A stretch of 64,000 bases of DNA, taken from the NCBI RefSeq assembly GCF_003473485.1, contig NC_053048.1, positions 40,606,755-40,670,754 on the forward strand, given 5' to 3'. Numbering within the stretch: position 1 is the stretch's first letter; every line of letters starts with the position of its first letter. The position numbers and the translations under genes are program-made. Below, piece after piece: positions 22,037 to 33,900 of this stretch. Source of the DNA: Medicago truncatula (taxonomy: Eukaryota; Streptophyta; Magnoliopsida; Fabales; Fabaceae). Below the pieces are notes generated by a model. The model saw only the letters and a list, made by a program, of their open reading frames with translations. It was not told the DNA's origin and searched no databases.

Positions 22037-22915
22037 TGTCATTTTTTCTATTTATAATGAGTTTTTACTACTATTATTGTATAATTTACTTTATTTATGA
22101 ATTACAATATTTACTATTTTTTGGGTGTTTTTATTTTATATGAAGGAATCGTTGGAAATAGACATGTAGTTATTATTTGGTTGTGGGTTTGTTTGGTCAC
22201 TCAACTTTGTTCGCATGAATTTTGATATTAATCTCAATGCTATCGAGTCACTTTTAAAATGAGAAACCTAATCAACAATATTTGTAGGTGGTTTTGTCAA
22301 CGTTATTTTACCATGCAAATTGAAATTACGCATATTGTTTTTCTTCTTTATATTATTATTTGCAACAAAGAGATCCTTTTCCTAATTATCCGGTGTGTTG
22401 AAGTTGCCTAATGCCAGAGTTTAGAGATTTTATCATTTCATCCAATAAGATATTGGCGGTGTTTTTATAGATTCAATTAACTTTTAATCTACGGTTAACC
22501 TATGGTGGTTATAAATAATTATCATTTTTATGATGATAATGATAATATCCGTGATTTTTTTTTTGCTGCGTTAAAGGTCTCAACATGCCTATAAAATTTT
22601 TTCATCAACATTTTTAATCCTTATAAAAATTTTCCATCAACATTTTTAGCCCCTATAAAATTGTCCCTAAAATGCTTAAGAAAAATGTCGCAGGAACAAA
22701 AAAGTGTGATTTTATTTTTTAAGGATTAAAAATAAAACTGTGAATATTTATAGGGACTAAAAACTTAATTAACTGATTTAAATAATGTTTCTTTTATGCG
22801 ATGGTTTCATTCGGTTAAACAAAAAATAATAATTTGAATGCATCCAAACAGGCGGCGTTTGTGATGGGAAAGTGGAAAGCTTTCCTATGATGGAAAAGTA
22901 GTGTTTTAGCCATAG
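22037..22915. other. Intergenic with a Mutator-like inverted-repeat relic
   Basis: After the F-box 3' UTR no gene is visible. The 22590-22770 stretch contains repeated tcatcaacatttttaatccc/taaaaatttt phrases and ends tatagggactaaaaacttaatt, similar to the agggactaaaaac termini of Mutator-like MITEs. Its left end is unclear. Confidence 0.35.
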
Positions 22916-25900
22916 ATTAATTAATATAAATATTCAATGGTTCAGATTTGTTATACAAATACTTCAAAAATTCGGACCTCACTTGCTGTTGGTTTAATAT
23001 ATTTATATCTAATCCTAATGTACAATGCACACAAGACCTAAAAACCCTAATCTTTGATTTAGAGCGGGAAAACTTTGCTTTAACTGCACTTAATGTACAA
23101 TTCAAATTTCAAATCCCTTCACTTTTATCCATCAAACATTCAATGCTTGCTTCTTTCCGAGGCATGCACATGGCTCAAAATTTGGCTTCAATCTTACCCA
23201 CTCTTCTCAATTCAAAGGCATCTGAACCATCCCTAACAAAACTATTTCCTTGCCTTTTGTTCTCTCTCTCCTATCATCTCACGCCCATTTTTCTCTGATC
23301 TGAGAAATTCATCTTCCATTTTCAGTCCCTCTTCTCTCTCACTCCAGTTACCCTTCTAAAAAATCAAGTGACGATATCACAAGTGACGAATCCGGAGAAG
23401 ACAAAGATGGAGTAGATTACGTTTTTATTGTGTACCTCAGCCTTTAAGGAACTGATTTGCGATTCTTGCTCAATTCCTATCCCATTGATTAATTTCGTCA
23501 GCTTTTGTCGTTACATGCTCAATTCACCATGTGTTTCCGGCAACAGAGTTGTTCTTCTCGACACATGCTATTTTTTTAAGGTAAGACTAAGAGATGACCA
23601 CCATTTTCAATTTCTTTCGGGTTCTTACTTGATATTTTTTATTCATCTATTTCTACTATTCACATTCTGAGCGCACACCATGTGTTTGATCAGGGTTGTC
23701 TTTGAAGCTCGCACTCCTGCTACTAAAAAAAACAAAGAATGGCAAGAGCAACTTCCCACTGTTGTTCTCAAAGCTGAAGAAATCATGCATTCCAAAGAAA
23801 TCATGTTATCCCTTTGAGAACCCCATTCAAGAATCAAATATGTCCAACAAAATGAATGATGCACGAGTTACAGGAGCGAAGTTTGCTGCTGAAGTTATCA
23901 ATTTCCTTTAACTAATAAATCATTGATGGTTAAAGCTGGTTTCAAGGTAAGGAAATCATGCAACCATGAATAAAAAATTATTCTAACTTACCGTGACAGC
24001 GGAAATCATGGGTATATGAAGGCAGGAGTGATTGTTTTCCATCTAGCCGGAGCGAGCAGACGTCGCAGACAGCTGCTGCTCTCAAATTAAATCATTTTGA
24101 CATACATCATGATGATGCAGAATCATAAAAGTTTGATTTTTGTTTCACTTAAGAGTTCACTTCTCTCAAGAAAAGAATGTGCATTACCAACTGCTGACAT
24201 GCATAGAGGAGGTAAATCCTTCAATGAGAGGTAACATTTTTATAATTAGAAGTTATTGGACAAAATCTTCAATAATTTAGTTGTGTATTCTTATCTTTCT
24301 TAAATTGGTGATTTACATGGTTTAATTTTTTTTCATCCATTATGAGTATAGTGTAGTATTTTGGTTCATTGGCATTGAAATAATAAACTTGCTGCATCAT
24401 AAATAACATAAAGTTGCTCATGTACTCCCTAAAAAAGGCTGATGCATTATGTATCTTTCTGTCTCTTTTGATAATTTGAAAGTTTTTTTTTATCTCTTTT
24501 ACCATATGTTCTGTAATTATGTACACAAATTGGAGTTAAACTGTGCATAAAAGTTACTGATGTATGATGTATCTTTCTTTCTTACTCTTTTTAAAAAAAT
24601 ATGCAGAGGCTAATTGTGGTTCATTTGTTTTCCTGTTTATACATCAACGCATGCCTGATCCATTTGTTTTCATTGCTTTTAGGAGGGAGATAGAATAAAT
24701 ATTAGCAGGGTTCAAAGTTCATGTTAATAGCACTAATTGGTCCATTTTGCATATTTGAGCATGGTAATGTTGTAAAGTTGACTTAGTTTGTTGTCTGTGT
24801 TCAAAGTTCATGTTAATAATACTAATTGGTCCATATGAAAACACGGGACCTGCAGAAAGATTAGCTGCCACAAGAGAGTGTAGACCAATTTGTTGTGTAT
24901 GTGCTTCTACCTATCCGCTGATGGCTGCCACTTTAACTAACATAAATGATTTCTCCACCAAACTTTAGGTTGATCCTTCTATTGGAATGTTACTTCAGGA
25001 TTTTCCTCAATTTAGATATGGCTTGATTTTATTGTCAAAATATACCATTATGAAAAACAAATTTCTAAAAAATGTCTTGTGCTCAAACTTTTCTCTTTGT
25101 GCATGTATGATGACATATAATTCATTTGGCAGCATGTAATTTCTTTTGTTGCAGGTATATGTATAATTTACATGATACCATTTAATTTCTTCAACTCCCA
25201 CATGTTTTAGCATTGTCTTTTTATGTCACTTGGGCTGCTTAAATTGTGTTTGTTATTGATATATATGGTACTGTCAAAATATATAAGAGAAACAAGAATT
25301 TATGATACTGCTTTTCTAATATGAAGTTGAGAATTTATGATGCAGGGACTGAATGTGCAGGATCAGAAAACCTTTGCAATGATGTTTTGGTGCATATGAC
25401 GTCGTTAAAATGAAAAAGTCTGGCACAATCAAACGAAGAAGCAACAATTTCAGTTCATGACACGCATGACGTGCAATCTGATTGGCAGCAGCTGCACGCT
25501 AAGCACAGTGCAGCAGCTGCAAACAGTAGCACTGACAATTTTAGCAGCACTATTGGAGTTCCATGGTAGACTAAGCCAGCAAATAGAGAGATAAAATGCA
25601 ATGTCGACAGAACATCTCTTTCACAGTTACCGTATTTATCATATAACCATATAATCTTCATAACCCAAGGAGTGGTGATCACCGCTATTCAGGAACAAGT
25701 TTTTATTGTGTTATTCTTCAATGTTAAATCACCGCTATTTAGGACAAATATTGAGTTGTCTAAAATGTGTTATTTGTGACTGCACTACACTTCAAATGTT
25801 GTTTACAAAGAAATTTTCCGCAATGTACTAACATGAACTCAATTTAATTGTATTTTATTAATCACATTGCATTAATACTAAAGCACCTTTTTTTTATATT

Positions 25901-26055
25901 TATTTGAATGATGTATTTGCCGTCAATATGGGTGCAAGGTCTAGTTAACAAATACTTCAAGTATTTCTTATACAAATACTTGTAACCTTTTGTTCACTTT
26001 TTGGTTATAAAAATACTTCAAAAATTCGGACCCCACCTGCTGTTGGTTTAATAAT
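22916..26055. other. Mosaic of gene-like fragments between direct repeats
   Basis: A direct repeat, acttcaaaaattcggacc followed by a tgctgttggtttaat-type sequence, occurs near 22962-23003 and 26010-26054 and brackets about 3 kb. Inside are short protein-like pieces in unrelated frames without a continuous gene: VVFEARTPATKKNKEWQEQL at about 23696-23755 in a locally open frame, and QSDWQQLHAKHSAAAANSST at about 25476-25540 ending at a TAG. Splice-like signals surround some pieces. A helitron-like CTAGT preceded by a weak hairpin (gccgtcaatatgggtgcaagg) lies near 25920-25945. This looks like a transposon that captured gene fragments, or a decayed gene. Parents are not identified. Confidence 0.4.
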
Positions 26056-26583
26056 AATTTATTTCATGGGCCATCAGCTTTTTATGGGTCAATAGTTACG
26101 GGCCTGTATCATCTAAACCAAAATTTATGAAGACTGAATGAAAACATTATATTAACACCCCTAAAAGTTTTGCCTTATTGGACATATCAAAAACATTAAT
26201 TAAAATGTGGTAAATAATTTGTGAGGTGTTTATGCATATTCATAGGAGATAATTATGTTGAAAAAATATAGAATGTGGTGGTAGAAACATCTTAATTGAA
26301 TAAAAGTTTGTAAAAATAAAATAAACTGGACTAGTTTATTAGAAAATAAACTAGTACAATGAAAAAATGTTCCTTAACTCTTATAATCATTTCTTTCTTC
26401 GATGATTTCTCTGATGGTTCCTTAAAGCCTGTATAATTGTTTTACCTTTGAATTTTTAATCATGTTTGGTGTTTCTGAACTAAATAACCCCATATTTAGG
26501 GTTTGGATTTGGTTTGCTCAAGGTTAGGGTAAAAATATATTTTTATATTAAAAGATTAATTTTATTATTTTATTTAAAAAAAG
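26056..26583. other. AT-rich intergenic, no gene recognised
   Basis: No reading frame with coding character and no bounded repeat is visible here. Confidence 0.4.
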
Positions 26584-27364
26584 AGTAAATTACATTCCCA
26601 TCTCTTCTATAATGCTTGAATTACACTCTCCTCTCCTCTTATGTTAAAATATACACTCCCCTCCCCTCTTCAAAACATATTCGAAATTTTTTCACTACCT
26701 TCCCATAAGAGAAGTTTGAATTTCATTCTCATCCCCTCTTATGTTAAAATCTACACTTTACTCCCTCAATATTTTTTATTTTATTTCTAATAATCTATCC
26801 AAAAAAAATAATCTAACCCCCTCAAATTGACACCAGAGAGAATCGAACCAGAGACCTTGAGAAGGAGCACACTTCCAGGTCTCAAGCCAATACTACTAGG
26901 CCAACCCAAGTGGGTTATATAATAAAAAAAATTGAATAAATATTTTTCGTTACTTTTTATTCACAATTTCATTAACATGAAGTTTTAAACCCTATTATAA
27001 AATATGAAACAACCCAAAATGAAATTAAAATATGTGAAAAATTACTAAAAACAATAAAGCATGGTTATTTAAAAGTTAATTCTATACTCTAAATTATAAA
27101 ATCAATAGCAAAATATTTAAATTTAATTATCATTGACATTTAAATTATAAAGAAATGAATTAGTTTTTCTTAAATGGTGGTTCAAAATTAATATATATAT
27201 ATATATATATATATTTATATCATAAAAATATTTATTTATATTAAAATAGATTAAAGTGTAGTGCATATTTAACTATTAAGGGAGGAGGTTGTAATTCAAA
27301 CATCTTATAAGAGAGGGGAGTATAAATTTTACTTTTCAAGGGAGGGGAGTGTAATTTACTTTTA
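26584..27364. mobile_element. Inverted-repeat element with SINE insertion
   Basis: The left arm (agtaaattacattcccatct, then tacactcctctcctctt-like repeats) is mirrored by the right arm (ggaggggagtgtaatttact). The centre is very AT-rich, including an (AT)n run at about 27191-27213. A tRNA-like SINE sits inside at 26829-26916. The target duplication is not clear because both flanks are A-rich. Confidence 0.55.
26829..26916 (-). mobile_element. tRNA-derived SINE-like sequence
   Basis: On the minus strand it reads aacccacttgggttggccta (A-box region) and, about 55 bp further, ggttcgattctctctgg (B-box). That is the internal pol III promoter layout of a SINE. It lies within the inverted-repeat element at 26584-27364. 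No clear tail or target duplication was found. Confidence 0.5.
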
Positions 27365-27646
27365 AAAAAATAATAATTTTTTATAATATATTTTATAACT
27401 AAATAACATGAATTTATTTTTGAAAAAAAAAACATGATTTTATTAAAACAAATTAAGTAACATTTGCATTTTTTATAATATATTTTATAATATATGTTTT
27501 TTTGAACAATATTTTATAATATATGTTAATAGCAATCTCTATTAAATGGAGGGGGGGTGTGATACCAAATTTAGCAAACAAAAACTACTTTCAACCTGTT
27601 AAAACTTTCCCATAGTAAATGTGACCTCCAAAATTTTTAGGTTTTT

Positions 27647-27813
27647 TCTAGATCACCTTTAAAGAATGGTGGATAATTTACCCACCAACCAATGTAAATG
27701 AGCAATTTGTTGGTGGGGTCAAGATAGTTCATGAATACCATTTAAAAATGTGCTTATGTGGCTAATGTGTATTGGTTGGGGTAAATTACCCACCATTCTA
27801 TGGGTACTCTAGT
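27647..27813. mobile_element. Small MITE with long inverted arms
   Basis: The left arm gatcacctttaaagaatggt followed by ggataatttacccaccaacc is mirrored by ggttggggtaaattacccac, then cattctatgggtactc. TA occurs at both borders. It lies about 120 bp upstream of the VAR3-type start codon, so it may sit in that gene's promoter. Confidence 0.6.
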
Positions 27814-27935
27814 TGTCACGGAATTTTTATGGTTTTTCTAGTATGCTTTAATTCAACATCTCATTGGTCCTAGGAAAATATGGTTCGATTGAGGTGCAGA
27901 GTCTGATCTATCTCATCCTCCCTCCTCCGGCAAAA

Positions 27936-30900
27936 ATGTGCGGCGCCGTCGCCCCAAGGTTCATCTTCATCCTCCGCCACAATCTCCGTCTCCTCTCTCC
28001 CTCTTTCTCCTCTCATTTCCACCACCGCACTCTCTTTTCTTCATTCACTCGTTCTCCTTCTTCTTCTTCTCTCACACCAAAACTCAAACTTAAAGCCTCA
28101 CACCACCACCAACAACAACAACACATTCACACCCAACCTTCACAATCTCCTCTCACTGGGACCCACCATCCATGGCCAGAGTTTTCCAGATTTCTCTCAC
28201 ACATCTCCTCCGCCGGCTACACTTCCCCCTCCGATGCTTTCTCTCCCACCGTAGAATTGTCGCAGGCTGAAGTCAGTGCTTGCTTGTCTTTCGCTCGAGA
28301 TAGACCTAACCTTCTCAGGTTTGTTTCTGTTTCCAAATTTCATTCCTCTGTTTATTCATTTTTGTTCTCTTCCATTCAATTTAATTCAAAATTCATTTTA
28401 ATATAGGTTGCTTTCGATCAGAGACGTAGCAGTTGTGGTTCAACATGGTACTCCTTTTATGTTCTCGGACTCGCAGGATTCTGTTTCCAAGATGAAGTCT
28501 TTTCTATCCAACGGTGACTCCACTGTTAGTCATACTTTTTCATGCTTTGTATTTTCGCCTTGTTTGGATAAACAACTTAATTTGAAGATTATAGCGCTTA
28601 TGTATAAGCTATTTCTATTATAAAATATAAAATTAAGTTGAATTGGTTTTGTATATGCTATAAGCTATCTTGGAGAGCATATAAATAAGCTCAAAACAAC
28701 TTATGAACATGTCATAACATAAGTTCTCCCAAATAGTTTCGCAAGTGTTTATGTAAGTAGATAAGCTCAAAAAAGTCAATCAAAATGTGCCCTTTGTAAC
28801 ACTGCATTAGTGTTTTTTGGGACTGCAAAATGAACTGTTTTTAAATATACGAACTTGCTGATTTGAATATGTTTATGATAGAACATTATGGCGTAATTTC
28901 ATCCATGTAATTGAGCCCAGTTAGTGGGATAAGACTTGGTTGTTTACTTGCTTTTGTAAGCTTTCTAGCACTATAGCACAGTACATCATAAGACAAGAAA
29001 CTAGGCGGCACTTTGTCAGAAGCAAGAGCCTTATATTGCCATGCAAAATTGTGCTTTTATGTCCTTTCTCTCCATTTCCGGTGTTTTTAGCACCTTAGAC
29101 ATTATGAGTGTGTTCAACGTTTCTAAGACTGGAAGCTTCAAGTTCTTTAGTTTTTCATAAATCATTATCCTTAGGCTTTGTTTGCGAGTTTGGAGGGGAG
29201 GGGAAGGGAAGGCTTTGAGGGGTGGAAAATATGTGGGAAAATTGAGAAATCTTTTAAATTTTTTAAAAGAGTAGTTTTTTAGAGAATAATAAATTAATGC
29301 ATATAAAAGGCAACCTGGTGCACTAAAGCTCTCGCATACACAGGGTCTGGGAAGGGGTCCCACCATTTGGTGTATTGTACGCAGCCTTATCCTGTTTTTA
29401 CACAAGAGGTTGTTTCCAGGACTTGAACCCGCGACCTTTCAGTCACATGACAACAACTTTACCAGATTACTATATTTTTAATTTAAAAAATAATATAACA
29501 ACATAGATTAAATTTGAAGAATTCATATAAACCCTCCAAAAACCCTCCTCCAATACAATTTGTTAGTTCCCCCAAATGAGGAGGGTTTAGTATTATGAAG
29601 AAAAGTTAACCCCCAAAGCCCTCCCCTCCCCTCCCCTCCAAACTCGCAAACAAAGCCTTAGTGGGTGGGTGGGGCACTTTAAGCCCCTTCTATTTATTTT
29701 CTTGTTTGAAACAAATAGAATTGATCTAGGGTGGTGCTATTAGTTTTCAAATTTATGTAATGTAGCAACTGACCATAAACTTCCTGCTCAAAAGTATGAT
29801 CTTTCATATTGGTTTCCTGAAGCTTCTATTAATTTCTTTTAAAATTAAAACTATGATGCCGTTTATTTGCACAAGTTTCTATCTTGAAATTCCGCAAAAA
29901 AAAACTGCCGCCAGAGTGACTTTTGTTCTCTGCTTGTCTCTCTAGTTATTGTTTTATGGTTCAGTTTCTCAGTTCTTCTATATTTACTGGAAATTGGTCT
30001 CTTTGTGTCTGCATGATAGTTCTGGAGATAAGATTATATAGGAGAGAAAGAAGGGAAATTTGTTGAGAATGTAGAATATTATTATTTATTCAGTTTTTTA
30101 AGTTAGTCTATTTTATACTTTACTTTTTTTTTTTATAATTAATTCTATAGTTCAGTTGGAAATTACTTTTTTTTTTATTTTTAATGGCAAATGTTAGTAG
30201 TTAGTTTGTTAGATTAATATTTAGTCCTTTGTTCGGTTTGAACCCAAAACCTCCAACTCCTTTTCCCTTTAGCTCAAACCAGTTGAGTTACCCAACCCCC
30301 CTCGGAAACTATTTGAATTGTTTGAGGGTATTTTCGATAGTTTCAGGAAAAAATAATGAAGATAGAAAACTGCCTGCTACTATATTTGTTCATGATATAG
30401 ATAGATGCAAATGTAGTAAAGTTCATTTTTGCCACTCTGTAAATTTCATTTTAGTCTGGTATCATTTTTAAGATTGTTATGATATATGTATAACTATTTG
30501 TTATTCTAAGTCCTCTGTCTTATGTTTGAGCTGAAGTATTATATGGAATTTTTTATTTTATTTTTTATTTGTTTTAATTCTTGTTGGATCTTATGCAATC
30601 TTTGGCATGAAAAACATTTTTGAGTGATGGTTAATGAATTATAACATATCTAGACTACAGGTTAAATATGTCAATTTCTGTCACTTCTTTGCATCTTAAA
30701 TCTCCTGGATCAGACTTGGCTTTAGCGATGAGTTTTCTTTTTATGCTATGCTCTTTTACATTCAGCAGGCTTTTTTTTCTAACAAAACGTAGTTGCTATT
30801 ACAAGATACAACATTCAAATTTAGTCACCGGTCTTTTTACATTCCTATTATTGTTATTGTTTATTGAACATGCAACACCTTAGCTGCATAAGATGCATAT

Positions 30901-33900
30901 TGGTGTATATAGAATCAGAAAATAGAAAGCAATTTAAAATATCAGTTGGTGATTGGAAATTTTGATCATGTGGCCTTTTCTTAAATTCATATTTCTCTTG
31001 AATATCTGTTTATCTTTTCTTCTCGTTCTAAACTATTTGAGAAACAATAAGCATATTGTATGGAACATAACTCCTTTCATGTTCCTCAATTTCAAATTTT
31101 GACCAGTTTTTTAAGCGGTTTATGATTTGTGCTTGATTGTAGGCCTTGGACTCTGATAAAGCAAATATGGTTGATCTGATGAAATTTATGCTGAGTTACG
31201 CAAGTAGCTGCTTGGTCTCTTCAGAAATGAACAATCTTTATAACAGAAATCTTGTTGAATCCTCTGTCAGAAACCTATTTGGTGAACTTTTCAAGCTGAG
31301 TTATAGCACACCTGGTCCTAACTCTTTTGATTCAGTGCAAAATCAAATGCCTGGTGGTAGATTTGAGCATACAATGCCTCCCGGACAAAACATTGAAATG
31401 AAAAGGGGTGATTGGATTTGCCCAAGGTATTTTCTAAAATCATTTCAAGTTTTTTCTTTTGAGTCCCAGTGAAATAATAAACTATGTTATATTGTGTAAT
31501 ACTGGAAAACCAAGGTGAGTGTAGAGAAAATGTCATAGTTGTTTATACAAGTTTTATATAACATACTGATGAATTAGCATTCTCTTTTTCTAATATTGGC
31601 AGGTGTAATTTCATGAATTTTGCAAGAAATATGAAATGTCTTGAATGTGAAGAAGCAAGGCCAAAAAGGCAACTGACTGGAGGAGAATGGGAATGTCCTC
31701 AGTAAGTATTTTTCTCCCTCTGAATCTTTTTCCCCCGAAGTTTTGATGCATACATCCAATTAACTGGATTTTCATTTTCAAGGTGTGATTTTCATAATTA
31801 TGGGAGGAATGTAGCTTGCTTACGGTGTGATTGCAAGCGGCCTGGACAAATATCTTTGGGTTCCATCAATACCACATCACATCCAGGGTATGGAAATGTA
31901 AACCATTCTAATACTTCAGATATTGATGCTAGGTTGGTGGCTAATGAAGAGAAGGCACGACGTTGGTTTAACAAGGTTTCTCAACTAGACAGCAACTCTG
32001 ATATTAACAGTGTGATAGATGATGAAGATTTTCCGGAAATAATGCCGTTAAGGAAAGGAGTTAATAGATTTGTTGTAAGCACAAGGAAAACTCCACTGGA
32101 GAGGAGGTTGACCAATGCTCAATACAAGAGAAGCTTGGGAAATAACGACGCTCCCGAAGTTAAGGACTATAAAACTGGGGAGTCAGCCAAGTCTCGTGAT
32201 ACTCTGGACGACATTCTAGGTCGTTCAACTGGCCCTCCTCGATCTGACTACAAAAACATGGGTGCTGAGCAAAGTTTCAGTGGAGAAAGACAACCGTCAA
32301 TTGCTAGCAATACATCACATTTCCAAGATGTGAAAGGGAACAACACTAATACCCTTTCCCCTTTTCCATCATATGCCAGTTCCGGTGACACCGACAGTAC
32401 ACAACTTTCTACTAACTCTTCAAGTGAAAACGTCATCAAGGACAAAGAGAGAGAGCAAGCTGAAAAATCTGATAGATGGTTTAGAAAGATTGCGGAGCTG
32501 AATGATGTTCCAGATATAACAAGTGCAATATCCGATGATGATTTCCCTGAAATAATGCCAATGCGTAAAGGAGAAAATCGATTTGTTTTTAGCAAGAAAA
32601 AGGATCGGTCCTTGACAACACCAGCATATAAGAGACGTTTGGCCATGGAGCAATCTGGCAATACTAACTTTGTCCCCTTAGTACCCTTTCCCCCAGATTA
32701 CTTTGCCAAAAAGGAAAAACCACAGGCAGATGGAACAGATTCAACAGACAGGTCCAATGTTGAATCATCCTCAGTATCTGAAGGGACTGAGATGTCAGGT
32801 GATGCTACAGCTAGACCTGAACAGAGTCCAGGACCTTCTTCTGATCAGATCTCAAGTAAAAACAATCGTATTGGTTCTACTTATGCGGCTTCAAGCAGTG
32901 GAAATTCAAGTCAGGATTTTAAGAGACGTTTGGCCATGGAGCAATCTGGCAATACTAACTTTGTCCCCTTAGTGCCCTTTCCCCCAGATTACTTTGCCAA
33001 AAAGGAAAAACCACAGGCAGATGGAAATGTTGAATCATCCGCAGTATCTGAAGGGACTGAGATGTCAGGTGATGCTACAGCTAGACCTGAACAGAGTCCA
33101 GGACCTTCTTCTGATCAGATCTCAAGTAAAAACAATCGTATTGGTTCTACTTATGCGGCTTCAAGCAGTGGAGATTCAAGTCAGGATTTTAAGAGACGTT
33201 TGGCCATGGAGCAATCTGGCAATACTAACTTTGTCCCCTTAGTACCCTTTCCCCCAGATTACTTTGCCAAAAAGGAAAAACCACAGGCAGATGGAACAGA
33301 TTCAACAGACAGGTCCAATGTTGAATCATCCTCAGTATCTGAAGGGACTGAGATGTCAGGTGATGCTACAGCTAGACCTGAACAGAGTCCAGGACCTTCT
33401 TCTGATCAGATCTCAAGTAAAAACAATCGTATTGGTTCTACTTATGCGGCTTCAAGCAGTGGAAATTCAAGTCAGGATTTTAAGAGACGTTTGGCCATGG
33501 AGCAATCTGGCAATACTAACTTTGTCCCCTTAGTGCCCTTTCCCCAGATTACTTTGCCAAAAAGGAAAAACCACAGGCAGATGGAAATGTTGAATCATCC
33601 GCAGTATCTGAAGGGACTGAGATGTCAGGTGATGCTACAGCTAGACCTGAACAGAGTCCAGGACCTTCTTCTGATCAGATCTCAAGTAAAAACAATCGTA
33701 TTGGTTCTACTTATGCGGCTTCAAGCAGTGGAGATTCAAGTCAGGATTTTAAGAGACGTTTGGCCATGGAGCAATCTGGCAATACTAACTTTGTCCCCTT
33801 AGTACCCTTTCCCCCAGATTACTTTGCCAAAAAGGAAAAACCACAGGCAGATGGAACAGATTCAACAGACAGGTCCAATGTTGAATCATCCTCAGTATCT

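Noticed and set aside
28408-28623. 71-codon frame starting MLSIRDVAVVVQ
   Set aside because: Its first part is VAR3 exon 2; the remainder reads through the splice donor into a MITE.
32248-32661. Minus-strand frame of 137 codons across VAR3
   Set aside because: It lies opposite a clear coding exon and shows no domain; it is a shadow of the plus-strand gene.
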